Source: Bacteroidales bacterium (lineage in GTDB: Bacteria; Bacteroidota; Bacteroidia; Bacteroidales; UBA3824). From it: a stretch of 50,298 nucleotides of DNA. Each line of letters begins with the position of its first letter. Positions within the stretch are counted from its first letter, which is position 1. Positions 8,340-17,348 of the stretch are shown here, piece by piece. A program made the translations under genes and the position numbers. The stretch is from the NCBI GenBank assembly GCA_017535325.1, contig JAFXUC010000117.1, positions 1 through 50,298 of the forward strand, in the 5' to 3' direction. Below the pieces are notes generated by a model. The model was not told the origin of the DNA, ran no database searches, and worked only from the letters and a program-made list of their open reading frames with translations.

Positions 8340-11225
8340 TTAGTGTTCAATCTTAAATTCCACAGTAAATTCCGTAAATTTGTCTTTTTCCGACCTGACG
8401 CTTATTTCGCCGTGGTGGTTTTGAATTATCTCCCTGCTGAGGTAAAGTCCTACGCCAGAGGCCTCACCTGTCGGCTTGGTCGTAAAAAACGGGTCGAAAA
8501 CCTTGTTCAAAATTGTCTCCTCAATGCCGATTCCGTTGTCGTAAAACTTTATAAGATATGCTCCTTCCGAGACAGAGGCCGTGATTCTGATTTCAGGGAC
8601 GTACTTGTCTTTCTCCGCTTTTTTGACAACGGCGTAAAAACCGTTGTTGATTATACTCATAAACGTTTTCGACAAAAGTTCAGGATTGCCGTCAAACGGC
8701 ATATCCGTATCGGGAAATCCGAATACGGTTTTTATTCCGTATTTGGCGATACACTCCTCGTGATATTTGCTGACAACTTCCTCGTTTTTCCTGAGAATTT
8801 TTTTTATATCGGTTTTTACCACGCCGCCGGTACGGTCTTTGAGAAGTTCTTCCATCGCCTTCAAGGTGCGCGTGGTGTTGAGACCGTGGTCTGCCACCTT
8901 TTGAAGGTTGCCTTTGAGCATTTCCAAAACATCAACAGTGTCCTCGTAATTTTCCTCGTCCATGTTTTCCTTGTCGTCCTCAATGTTGGCAGAAATGTCT
9001 CCCAAAAGCCCGATTGAAAGTTTTGAAAAATTGTTTATGTAATTCAGCGGATTGAGAATACGGTCAATAAGTCCCTGCGTAAGTTTTCCGACTGTTGCCA
9101 TTTTCTCCTGACGGATAAGTTCGCTCTGCGTGTTGGAAAGTTCCGTCAAGGTTTCTTCAAGGTATTCTGACTTCGACTTTATTTCGTCTCTCTGAGCAGC
9201 AATCTCCGCCGTGCGCTCCGAGACAAGTTCTTCCAAGTGCAGTTTTTCCTTTTTAAGACGGTGAATTCTGTAACGCATAAAGCCGTAAATAAATAAAATC
9301 AGCAGCAAAACATAAACTACAAAAGCCGCTCCGCTTCTGTACCACGGATACAGAATCGTAAAACTTATACTTGCCGGAGCAGTTTCTTCACCGTATTCCG
9401 TAAGAGCCTGAACCTCAAACGTATATTTTCCGTAATGAAGATTCAGATATTCAACATCGTTGTCCTCTTCCCAGATACTCCACGGAGAGCCGTTGAGCCG
9501 GTAACGGTAGAACCGTCTGCCGGAAAATCCCGCATTGTCGAGTGAATAGACAAACTTAAAGTTTCTGTCCTCGGGCTCAAACTCGCCGAGATTCTTCGGC
9601 ATTTGTCCGAAGCCGCCCCAAACGGTGCTGTCGCCGTTAATGACCACCGAGCGTATTTTGACACGTGCCTTAGCGTCAATAATAGGGTAAGAGCCTTCAA
9701 GGTCGAGGACTGCAATCTCGTCGCCGATACCGAGCCAGAGTTTGCCGTCGCATTTTTCAAAACCGCGTACCGTATATTCGCCCAACGGATGGAGCAGTCG
9801 TTTGTAAAGAACGTTTTTTTGTCCGTCGCGATAGCAGTAAATATTTTTTCCGCCGTTGTCCGTCAGCCATGCAATGCCGTCGGCATCATAATGCGAATAC
9901 AAAGGATAAGCAATAGGAAAAGTATCGGCAGGATTAATCAGCGCGAGCCGTCCGTCCAACAACACGGCAGCAGCCTGTGTGTCAATAGAATCCGCACCTA
10001 TATGCGGAAAAAACATATCCTCGCCGGGAGGCTTTCTCCATATCTGACCGTAAAGACTTTCCGCCCAATAATCATCGTTTTTGCCGACTATTTTGATTAC
10101 TTTTTCGAGCGGACATATTTTGCCACAGTAATTTTCATCTGGTTTTATATAGTAGACACCGTCAATACAGCCGGCATAAAAAGCATTGTCGTTAATTTTT
10201 CTTAGAGAAAGAACAGAGCCTGACATAATTTTCTCGCCGTCAGAAGAAAAAATGCCTTTTGAAGTACCGAAATATGCTTTTGAGCCGACAATTTCGATGT
10301 CCCAGCACGAACCGGGAATGTTTTTCAGTTGCCTAAAACGTCCGTTTTCAAGCACAAAACTGCCGTCGAGCGTTCCTGCATAGATTTTCCCGTCATATTT
10401 TTCTATCGTCATAACCGTTCCTGAAAGTCCGTCAGAACGGTAAAAAAAAGCATACGGAGAGGGTGTCTGTACGGCAAACACACCTTTGTCGCCCGCACCC
10501 CAAAGAACTCCGTCTTTGCCGGAGACTATTTTAACCGTATTGTTGGAAGTCAGCCCACATTCGGCATTGACAAAATAAACCGCCGAATCATTTTTTGTGA
10601 TTGATATGCCTTCGCTTTGAATATTGACCGCCTTGTATCCGATACCGAGGTCAACCGTTTGAATAACACCGGTCTTTACAAGAATTTTGTCCTTTAAAAT
10701 TACGGAGTCAAGGTCTATTGTTTCTGAAAGTCCTGCCGTTGCGCCATGTATCTTCTTTACCAAAACAGCCGAGTCGTTTTCTATACGGCAGAGATTGCCT
10801 TTTCCGGTAACAAATTTTACACCGGTGGAATCTTGCCAAAAGGCTTCCACCTCGCCTTCGTAAAGTTTTTTTCCGGCGGTTCTTATGAGTTCGGGCATAC
10901 CGTTTTCTGTAATGCCGACCCTCCCGACAAAGTTGTAACCGCCCACCCAAATTGTGCCGTTACCGTCGCAAAAAACTGATGTAATCCTTGCAAGACCCGG
11001 CGCGCGGAGTATTCTCCACTGCGCGTTGTCATAATACAAAAGACCCTCAAAATTTGCTGTCCAAACAATGCCCAAAGTATCGACAGCGATGTCAAAATTG
11101 CGGTTATTGGCCTTGTAGTCGTTTTCGTTGAAATTTTTCACGACGGGGTGTCCCTGTCCGAAGGCAGGGGCGGCAACGTACAGAAACGCGCACAAAAATA
11201 CCGTTATGATTCTTAAAACCGTCAT
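8340..11225 (-). CDS. propeller-sensor histidine kinase-like protein lacking the phospho-acceptor His
   Basis: The 961-residue protein has a signal peptide (1-23), a periplasmic beta-propeller region (repeats such as GTIWVGGYNFVG, GVLWGAGDKGVF, DGKIYAGTLDGS), a Y_Y_Y-type domain (RFYRYRLNGSPWSIW, YGKYTFEVQAL), one transmembrane helix (about 632-651), a coiled coil to about 705, and a C-terminal kinase domain. The ATPase motifs are present: N-box (IINNGFYAV), G1 (DNGIGI), F-box (FDPFFTTKPTGE) and G2 (GVGLYLS). In the H-box, however, GLIDRILNPLNYI has Asp721 where the kinase encoded downstream has His (GIAHEVQNPLNF). It is therefore probably unable to autophosphorylate in the usual way. The start overlaps the stop of the upstream gene (ATGA). 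Confidence 0.88.
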   Translation of the reverse strand: MTVLRIITVFLCAFLYVAAPAFGQGHPVVKNFNENDYKANNRNFDIAVDTLGIVWTANFEGLLYYDNAQWRILRAPGLARITSVFCDGNGTIWVGGYNFVGRVGITENGMPELIRTAGKKLYEGEVEAFWQDSTGVKFVTGKGNLCRIENDSAVLVKKIHGATAGLSETIDLDSVILKDKILVKTGVIQTVDLGIGYKAVNIQSEGISITKNDSAVYFVNAECGLTSNNTVKIVSGKDGVLWGAGDKGVFAVQTPSPYAFFYRSDGLSGTVMTIEKYDGKIYAGTLDGSFVLENGRFRQLKNIPGSCWDIEIVGSKAYFGTSKGIFSSDGEKIMSGSVLSLRKINDNAFYAGCIDGVYYIKPDENYCGKICPLEKVIKIVGKNDDYWAESLYGQIWRKPPGEDMFFPHIGADSIDTQAAAVLLDGRLALINPADTFPIAYPLYSHYDADGIAWLTDNGGKNIYCYRDGQKNVLYKRLLHPLGEYTVRGFEKCDGKLWLGIGDEIAVLDLEGSYPIIDAKARVKIRSVVINGDSTVWGGFGQMPKNLGEFEPEDRNFKFVYSLDNAGFSGRRFYRYRLNGSPWSIWEEDNDVEYLNLHYGKYTFEVQALTEYGEETAPASISFTILYPWYRSGAAFVVYVLLLILFIYGFMRYRIHRLKKEKLHLEELVSERTAEIAAQRDEIKSKSEYLEETLTELSNTQSELIRQEKMATVGKLTQGLIDRILNPLNYINNFSKLSIGLLGDISANIEDDKENMDEENYEDTVDVLEMLKGNLQKVADHGLNTTRTLKAMEELLKDRTGGVVKTDIKKILRKNEEVVSKYHEECIAKYGIKTVFGFPDTDMPFDGNPELLSKTFMSIINNGFYAVVKKAEKDKYVPEIRITASVSEGAYLIKFYDNGIGIEETILNKVFDPFFTTKPTGEASGVGLYLSREIIQNHHGEISVRSEKDKFTEFTVEFKIEH

Positions 11226-12757
11226 AATTTGTCAGAAAACGTTGTATAAGGAATATTTTTTCCGATATAGAGATTCCATTCGCTTTGAGTGAAATCGCGT
11301 TTTACGGAGTTTTTGAGAGCCTCTTTCATTTCTCCGGGCGAAATCGGACAAACCGACAATACGCCGTCAGCGTCGCCGGTTACGATTTTTGCTCCGCCGG
11401 GTTTTACGGCAAGACACATCACCCAGTTCTGCGACTCCCTGACAGTAATAGGAATGCCTTTGCCCTCGCTTGCGATCCAGTGTTTGACCGATTTGTCCAT
11501 AGAGGACGAGAGAAGTCCGCTTCCGGCAAAATGCAGGTCGGTGATTTCGGAGACATGTCCGGCGAGTTCCGCCTTGTGTCCTCCGCCTTCAAAATAAATC
11601 ATGCCGTCTCTTGTGCCGTAAGCGGAGTAAGTGCCGTGCGGCGACTCTGTGTAAGCGGAAACAATGCCTTTTATCATCGGATTGTCAAATTTTTCCAATT
11701 CAAAGTCCTTGGAAATTGTATACATAGAGCCGTTTTCGAGAAAAACTTTTTTCCGGCTGACACACGAAATTTTGCCGGAAGTTTCCAAAATTTTGATTAC
11801 CTGTTTTTTGTCTGTGTCAAAAACTGCGAGTTTGTTTTCTCCGGCTATGGCAAGTTTTCCGTTACCAAGACGGCTTATACGGAAAGTTCTGTCCATGCCT
11901 TCGAGTTTTATAATTTCGGTTTTTTCGTTTTTTATTATAAACAAGTCGCCGGTAAAACTCAAAGCGTATCCCGTACCGTCTTCTGCAACTTTTAAGTCTC
12001 TGAAACTGAAATTCTTGTCAAAAAAGATTACCTTGGTATCCTCGTTGGTACATTTAAAAATTTCTCCGTAACCGCTGACACTCAAAAGGTTGCCGTCAGG
12101 AAGAAATTCCGCCGCTGTAATTATTCCAAAGCCCGGACGTATAACCCTTGTTCCGCCGGAGGAAAGCAGCAGAGCCTGAAAGACTGACTGGTCGTAGAAG
12201 TCGCCTTTGTAAGTTTCGGTAAAATAACACGATGCAGCCGCGAGCAACACTGCAGTTTCTTTTTCGCCTGCCAAATACTGCGTTACAGAAAGCGCGGCAA
12301 GCGAGTGTCCGAGTCCCGTGAAACTGAGTGTGTCAACCACGCTTTTTGAATATTCAGCCTCGCGCTGTTTTTCTTCGGCAATTTTGCGCTGTTTTTCGGC
12401 GTTATCACGGGCATTGAGAGCGTTTTTTTCGGCTTCAAGGGCTTCATGCTGGGCTTTGACGGCTTTTATACGCTCCTCCTCCGCCCTCTTTGTCATACTT
12501 TTTGCGATGACGGACTGACGTTCAGCCTCTATGCGCCTTTCGTCAGAAATCTGCTCCTGTTCGTAAGCGATTTCCTCCAACTGACGGCTGACCTCACGGT
12601 CTACGGCGTTGCGCTTTTCTTTCTCGCTGAGAGCCAAAATCTGCTTTTCAAGTTCTGAAATGCGTCCGTTTTTTTGCGAAACGGCATAATAAGCCGCTCC
12701 TGAGGAAATTATCAGGAGTAACGACAGCGAGCCTATTATGACGTTTTTTTTGTCCAA
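11222..12757 (-). CDS. membrane-anchored coiled-coil / beta-propeller (WD40-like) protein
   Basis: The 511-residue protein has one N-terminal transmembrane helix (about 7-27), a long charged coiled coil (about 30-150, rich in EEERIKAVKAQHEALEAEK-type heptads), and a C-terminal repeat region resembling a WD40-type propeller (KAELAGHVSEITDLHFAGSG, SSSMDKSVKHW, KIVTGDADGVLSV). The coiled coil followed by a short helical segment and WD40 repeats is known from scaffold proteins of other bacteria that carry kinase or APAF-like modules, but no kinase or NTPase domain is present here. The start is TTG, 2 bp after the receiver-PP2C stop; no better ATG is seen. Its last four bases overlap the next gene. 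It probably serves as a scaffold or sensor in the signalling module. Confidence 0.75.
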   Translation of the reverse strand: MDKKNVIIGSLSLLLIISSGAAYYAVSQKNGRISELEKQILALSEKEKRNAVDREVSRQLEEIAYEQEQISDERRIEAERQSVIAKSMTKRAEEERIKAVKAQHEALEAEKNALNARDNAEKQRKIAEEKQREAEYSKSVVDTLSFTGLGHSLAALSVTQYLAGEKETAVLLAAASCYFTETYKGDFYDQSVFQALLLSSGGTRVIRPGFGIITAAEFLPDGNLLSVSGYGEIFKCTNEDTKVIFFDKNFSFRDLKVAEDGTGYALSFTGDLFIIKNEKTEIIKLEGMDRTFRISRLGNGKLAIAGENKLAVFDTDKKQVIKILETSGKISCVSRKKVFLENGSMYTISKDFELEKFDNPMIKGIVSAYTESPHGTYSAYGTRDGMIYFEGGGHKAELAGHVSEITDLHFAGSGLLSSSMDKSVKHWIASEGKGIPITVRESQNWVMCLAVKPGGAKIVTGDADGVLSVCPISPGEMKEALKNSVKRDFTQSEWNLYIGKNIPYTTFSDKL

Positions 12758-12759
12758 AA

Positions 12760-13926
12760 TTATCCTACCCTCTTAATTACCAGCATTGTAATATCATCGC
12801 TTTGCTCTGCGCCGTCAGCAAAGGTTTTGATGTCGTCTTTTACGGTGTCGATGATTTCCTGCGGCGAGCGCATTGCAGCATCTTGAAGCGAATCATTAAG
12901 ACGTGCCACTCCGAATTCTTCCTTTTGCGGGTTCATAGCCTCGGTAACGCCGTCCGTAAACAAGACCAAAGCATCACCTTTTTCAAGTTGAACCGTATCC
13001 TGCTTATAAACAGCAAAATCCATTGCTCCGACAACCATATTTTTGGGTTTCGGAAGAATTTCAATACCGCAGTTTGCTTTTAAGATATGCGGCGGATTGT
13101 GTCCCGCGTTGCAGTATACGACTTCGCCCGTCTTGATGTTATAAATACCGTAAAACACGGTAACAAACATACAGTCAACCGAATCGGCAGCGATAAGTTT
13201 GTTTGCAGTGTCGATACATTCAGCCGGAGAAAGTCCGCGAAGACCTGTTGTGCGGATAACGGTACGGCTGACAGCCATAAAAATTGCCGCCGGAATACCT
13301 TTGCCGCAAACGTCCGCAATCAAAAAGCCTATTCTGTCGCTGTCCAATTGGAAAAAGTCGTAAAAATCGCCTCCGACGTCCTTTGCGGCAGTCATCGAAG
13401 CGGCAATGCCCAAATATTGGCACATATCGGGGAACGGCGGGAAAACTCTCGGCAAAATTGCCTGCTGAATTTCGCTCGCAATGCTGAGGTCACTTTTTAA
13501 GTTTTCGAGTTGCTTGTGTTCCTGTTGCGACGAATGAATGTACTTGTTTTGTTCGATAGCCTTCTCGATTGTAAGGCTGAGGTCGTCCAAGTCGATAGGT
13601 TTTGTAGCGAAGTCGAACGCGCCCCCGTTCATCGCCTGACGGATATTGCCCATATCACCGTATGCGCTTACCATCACGCATTTGAGAGCGGGATTGCGCA
13701 TTTCGTTGATTTTTGCAAGAAGTGTCAGTCCGTCCATTTCCGGCATGTTGATGTCGGAGAGAATGATTTCGATGTCAGGATTTTTTGAAAGTACCATCAA
13801 TGCTTCAAGACCGTTGTGTGCGAAAAAAAACTCGTATTCGCCTTTACGGATTTTGCGGCGGAAATACTGAGTCAAAAGTGCTTCAAGGTCTGTCTCGTCA
13901 TCAACGCTTAAAATTTTTACTGCCAT
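12760..13926 (-). CDS. response regulator with PP2C (SpoIIE/RsbU-type) phosphatase output
   Basis: The 388-residue protein joins a receiver domain (residues 1-125; acidic pocket DDE at 9-11, phospho-acceptor Asp58 in LSDINMPEMDG, Lys in FATKPIDL) to a linker helix (LASEIQQAILP type) and a PP2C phosphatase domain of the RsbU/SpoIIE class. Metal-binding motifs are intact: GGDFYDFF, ADVCGKGIPAA, FTDGVTEAM and QSDDITMLVI. Family knowledge says such proteins dephosphorylate a phosphorylated STAS antagonist when activated. Genes for two STAS proteins and one RsbW-like kinase lie upstream in the same run, and a His kinase downstream could phosphorylate Asp58. Gap to the DJ-1 gene is 9 bp. Confidence 0.93.
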   Translation of the reverse strand: MAVKILSVDDETDLEALLTQYFRRKIRKGEYEFFFAHNGLEALMVLSKNPDIEIILSDINMPEMDGLTLLAKINEMRNPALKCVMVSAYGDMGNIRQAMNGGAFDFATKPIDLDDLSLTIEKAIEQNKYIHSSQQEHKQLENLKSDLSIASEIQQAILPRVFPPFPDMCQYLGIAASMTAAKDVGGDFYDFFQLDSDRIGFLIADVCGKGIPAAIFMAVSRTVIRTTGLRGLSPAECIDTANKLIAADSVDCMFVTVFYGIYNIKTGEVVYCNAGHNPPHILKANCGIEILPKPKNMVVGAMDFAVYKQDTVQLEKGDALVLFTDGVTEAMNPQKEEFGVARLNDSLQDAAMRSPQEIIDTVKDDIKTFADGAEQSDDITMLVIKRVG

Positions 13927-13935
13927 AATTGTTTA

Positions 13936-14496
13936 TTATTTTTTACTGACAAGTTTCAAAATTTCTTTTGCCAAAAGATAACAATGTCCGCCGGTGCGTG
14001 CCGAAACAAGGTCGCCGTCAACAAAAACGTCCGCGTCCTGATAGTCTACGCCGTAATTTTTGGCATCGCCAAGAAGATTATTATGAACGGTCATTTTTCT
14101 GCCCTTTACAACCTCGCTCACAGGCGACAAGAGCCACAAACCGTGACAAATAACGCCTTTTACGATGTCTTTTCGAGCAAAAACCTTTTTCATAAATTCG
14201 CTTGCGGGCGGAATTTTCTTTACGTCCTCGGTGTAGCGCAGACGGTCGGAAACCATACCTGCCGGAACAATTACCGCAGCGTATTCGTCCAAGTCCTTGT
14301 CGGTCAAAGACTCAAAACTCTCGTTGCAGTAAAAAGGAGCGCGAAACTCGTGTCCCTGAAAAGTTATTGAGTCGTTGCCCCAAAGACGAGACAGAAAATG
14401 AGGCTCAAAACCCGCCTCACGGAAACGGAACTGATAATAAAAAATCCCGTTCTCGTAATAATCGCTTTCGATTAATATACCGATTTTATTTTTCAT
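13936..14496 (-). CDS. DJ-1/PfpI family protein
   Basis: The 186-residue protein has the DJ-1/PfpI (class I glutamine amidotransferase-like) fold signature: a Glu in the first loop (ILIESDYYENG, Glu10), VIVPAGMVSDRLRY around residue 75-88, and the nucleophile elbow GVICHGLWLLSP with Cys117 followed by His. Later come MTVHNNLLGDAKNYG and ARTGGHCYLLAKEI, typical of the family. Members act as protein or small-molecule deglycases, glyoxalases, chaperones or hydrolases; which applies here is unclear. It begins inside the 3' end of the RsbW-like gene (11-bp overlap) and is followed after 9 bp by the PP2C regulator, so it is embedded in the partner-switching module. Confidence 0.85.
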   Translation of the reverse strand: MKNKIGILIESDYYENGIFYYQFRFREAGFEPHFLSRLWGNDSITFQGHEFRAPFYCNESFESLTDKDLDEYAAVIVPAGMVSDRLRYTEDVKKIPPASEFMKKVFARKDIVKGVICHGLWLLSPVSEVVKGRKMTVHNNLLGDAKNYGVDYQDADVFVDGDLVSARTGGHCYLLAKEILKLVSKK

Positions 14497-14893
14497 TGAC
14501 TATTGTTTTTTTTACGGTTAAAACATTCTCGCCGTTCACGTAATTGTAAACGACACTATCCATCTTCTTGACGGTCAAGAAAATACCCAAGCCGCCTATA
14601 CCGCGCTCTTCAAGAGGCAGCGTGGTGTCGGGCATTTTTCTTTCAAGCGGGTTGAATTTTTTTCCGCCGTCCCTGAAACAAATCGTAATCTCCGAAGGCA
14701 TCTTTTCGATTTCAACGTCAAGATAGCCGTCGTTTTCGTATGCGTAACTCGCAATATTTACTATTAACTCCTCGCAGACAAGGTGAAGCGTAAAAAAATC
14801 ATTTTTGCATGACGAAACCTCGTCAGTACCAATTACGGCACTGACGATTTCGTCTGCTTTGTCTTTTACCGATTCAAAATGGAGTTTTTTCAT
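14486..14893 (-). CDS. RsbW/SpoIIAB-like serine kinase (anti-sigma-factor-type ATPase)
   Basis: The 135-residue protein is a small GHKL ATPase of the HATPase_c_2 group. Visible motifs are the N-box LVCEELIVNIASYAY (residues about 39-53), G1 in CFRDGGKKFNP and G2 in GIGGLGIFLTVKKMDSV. In other bacteria such kinases phosphorylate a STAS antagonist on Ser and bind either that protein or a partner such as a sigma factor. The gene starts immediately after the STAS stop codon at 14894, so the kinase and its probable substrate are cotranslated. No sigma factor gene is seen near by, so the protein it controls is unknown. Confidence 0.92.
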   Translation of the reverse strand: MKKLHFESVKDKADEIVSAVIGTDEVSSCKNDFFTLHLVCEELIVNIASYAYENDGYLDVEIEKMPSEITICFRDGGKKFNPLERKMPDTTLPLEERGIGGLGIFLTVKKMDSVVYNYVNGENVLTVKKTIVNEK

Positions 14894-15205
14894 TTATTTT
14901 TTAATAAAGTTGATGTACTCCTTTATGCCGGTCATCTCAAAAACGCCGGTGATTTCCTGATTGCAGTTTATGAACTCGATTTCGGGGTTGCCACCGAGTT
15001 TCTGCTTTGCAAAAATCACAACGCGGATACCGCTGCTGGCGATGTATGTCAGGTTGGTAGCATCAAACGAAACTTTCGTTACGCCCTGATTTTTGTATTT
15101 GTTGAGTTCTTCCATCAACGCCGGAGCGTTTGCCGTTGCAAGTTGACCGTTAAGAACGATATTGAGGACTGTGCCGTCCTGCTTTACTTCAAATGTAGTT
15201 TCCAT
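14894..15205 (-). CDS. STAS domain protein, anti-sigma-factor antagonist type
   Basis: The 103-residue protein is a single STAS domain. The phosphorylation loop reads YIASSGIRVVI, with Ser57 at the position of the Ser phosphorylated in SpoIIAA/RsbV, and the N-terminal strands (VLNIVLNGQLATANA) fit the family. Phosphorylation by the adjacent RsbW-like kinase and dephosphorylation by the PP2C protein three genes further on would form a complete switch. The start ATG lies 28 bp after the GlgX stop. Length is normal for a free-standing antagonist. Confidence 0.93.
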   Translation of the reverse strand: METTFEVKQDGTVLNIVLNGQLATANAPALMEELNKYKNQGVTKVSFDATNLTYIASSGIRVVIFAKQKLGGNPEIEFINCNQEITGVFEMTGIKEYINFIKK

Positions 15206-15233
15206 GTTTTTATGTGTATTACTTTGTTAATTA

Positions 15234-17348
15234 CTATTTTCCAACAAGAATCATTATAGACCTTGCTTCAACGAGAATCTCCCACTGATTGTCAATAAGA
15301 ATTTCAGAACCCGGCTCTACAATATCCTGAGGTGCAGCCATCGCCGTATTAGCAAAAACGTGCCATTTTAAGCCGTCGGGAAGTTGCGGCAGTTCAAAAC
15401 CGTGCATTTCCCAGTGCATATTCATTGCAACGTAGATGAAATCATCGGGCTTGCCGTCCGAGTCAGCATAACGTCCGTTGAGCATAAACGCCTGAGTCAG
15501 ATTGTTGTACGTGTTCCAAGGCTGCCATGCCTTAACACCGTGCCAAGAGAAATCAGGCATTCCGAGGTTGCGCCAGTCAGAGTGTCCCAAGTGATACTCG
15601 TAACGCAAAGCCTTGTGCTGACGGCGGAATTTTATTATTTTTTGGAAATAATTGAAAATGTCCGCGTTCTTTTCAAGGTTTTTCCAATCGAGCCACGATA
15701 TTTCGTTGTCTTGACAATATGCGTTGTTGTTTCCAAACTGCGTGTTACCGATTTCGTCGCCTGAAAGCACCATCGGGATTCCCTGCGAAGTCATCAAAAT
15801 AGAGACAAAATTCTTTATCTGTTTATGACGGAGAAAGTTTGTTCCGATGTCGGTTGACTCGCCTTCCCAGCCGCAATTCCACGAGTTGTTGTTGTCGTCG
15901 CCGTCGCGATTGCCCTCGCCGTTTGCCTCGTTGTGCTTGCCGTCGTAAGAAACCAAGTCCATCATCGTAAAACCATCGTGAGCCGTTACAAAGTTGACAC
16001 TCGCCTTAATGCCACGGTTTGCGGAAGCGTAAAGGTCTGCCGAGCCGGTGATTCTCTCTTTTACATCGTCCAAAACGTGTTCGTCGCCTTTGACGAAACG
16101 GCGGACAGCGTCGCGGAATTTTCCGTTCCATTCTGCCCAGCGTCCCCATGACGGAAATGAACCGACCTGATAAAGTCCGCCCGCGTCCCAAGCCTCGGCG
16201 ATAAGTTTTGTCTTTCCTAAAATAGGGTCATGAGCCAACGACTCCAAAAGCGGCGGATTTGCCATCGGATAGCCGTTTTGGTCGCGGCCTAAAATTGCAG
16301 CGAGGTCAAACCTGAAACCGTCAACATGATAGTCTGTTACCCAATAACGCAACGAATCCACAATCATATCTCTAACATTTGGATTATTGCAGTTAAGCGT
16401 ATTGCCGCAGCCGGAAAAGTTGAAGTAATATCCGTCCTGAGTGAGCATATAATACGTCTTGTTGTCAATACCCCGATACGAGATGTAAGGACCGTTTTCG
16501 TTGCCCTCGGCGGTATGATTGAACACAACATCAAGAATTACCTCAATGCCCTCCGCATGAAGTCTTTTAATGAGATTTTTGAGTTCGTCAACCTGCATAG
16601 AATATTTTCCCGTAGAAGCGTAAGCAGCCTTCGGCGCAAAAAATCCCACATTTGAATAGCCCCACGCATTGTAAAGCGTGTGTCCGTCGGGAGCGGGGCG
16701 CGAATTTTCAAACTCGTCAAACTCGTGAATCGGCATAAGTTCGATACAATTTACGCCGAGTTCTTTGAGGTAGGGAATTTTCTCCGCTATTCCGGCAAAA
16801 GTTCCGGGGTGTTTAACGCCCGCCTTGTCGCCGCAAGTAAAGTTTCTGACGTGCATTTCGTAGATGACAAGGTCGTTGACAGGGGTTTCGAGCGGAAGGT
16901 CGTTTTCCCAGTCAAAATCGTCAAAAACCACACGCGAACGGTACTGATAATTGTTAATCCAGTCAGGTTCTTTGCCCCAAACATCCCTTCCGGCGATGAG
17001 TTTTGCATAAGGATCCATAAGGATTTTTGTCTTGTCGAAGCGGTGTCCCTGACGGGGGTCAAACGGACCGTCCATACGGTAGCCGTATTCGATGTTTTCG
17101 TAGTCAAGGTCGAAAACCATCATCGAAAAGACGTTGCCGAGACGAAACTCCTTGAAAAACGGAATTTCCAAAAACGGCGTTTTATCGTGATTGTGAAACA
17201 GCACGAGAGTACAGTCGGTGGCATAGCGCGAATAAATCGAAAAATTCACCGCGTTGCCGACAACTGTCGCGCCAAAAGGATAAGGCCTTCCGGCGCGCAG
17301 TTTGTAACCGCCGTATTCGTGTGTCGGAAATAAGTCTACTCTTTGCAT
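15234..17348 (-). CDS. glgX: glycogen debranching enzyme (isoamylase-type, GH13_11)
   Basis: The 704-residue protein has the architecture of GlgX/isoamylase: an N-terminal CBM48-like domain (GATVVGNAVNFSIYSRYATD), then the GH13 barrel with EVILDVVFNHTAEGN, the nucleophile region DGFRFDLAAILGRD, the acid/base region LIAEAWDAGG and VTAHDGFTMMDLVSYDGKHN. It would hydrolyse alpha-1,6 branches in glycogen or limit dextrins in the cytoplasm. Length matches the family (about 650-720). Its ATG lies 13 bp inside the end of the STAS gene upstream, so its translation is probably coupled to that regulatory protein, an unusual placement. No glycogen synthase, branching enzyme or phosphorylase is seen in this window. 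Confidence 0.93.
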   Translation of the reverse strand: MQRVDLFPTHEYGGYKLRAGRPYPFGATVVGNAVNFSIYSRYATDCTLVLFHNHDKTPFLEIPFFKEFRLGNVFSMMVFDLDYENIEYGYRMDGPFDPRQGHRFDKTKILMDPYAKLIAGRDVWGKEPDWINNYQYRSRVVFDDFDWENDLPLETPVNDLVIYEMHVRNFTCGDKAGVKHPGTFAGIAEKIPYLKELGVNCIELMPIHEFDEFENSRPAPDGHTLYNAWGYSNVGFFAPKAAYASTGKYSMQVDELKNLIKRLHAEGIEVILDVVFNHTAEGNENGPYISYRGIDNKTYYMLTQDGYYFNFSGCGNTLNCNNPNVRDMIVDSLRYWVTDYHVDGFRFDLAAILGRDQNGYPMANPPLLESLAHDPILGKTKLIAEAWDAGGLYQVGSFPSWGRWAEWNGKFRDAVRRFVKGDEHVLDDVKERITGSADLYASANRGIKASVNFVTAHDGFTMMDLVSYDGKHNEANGEGNRDGDDNNNSWNCGWEGESTDIGTNFLRHKQIKNFVSILMTSQGIPMVLSGDEIGNTQFGNNNAYCQDNEISWLDWKNLEKNADIFNYFQKIIKFRRQHKALRYEYHLGHSDWRNLGMPDFSWHGVKAWQPWNTYNNLTQAFMLNGRYADSDGKPDDFIYVAMNMHWEMHGFELPQLPDGLKWHVFANTAMAAPQDIVEPGSEILIDNQWEILVEARSIMILVGK

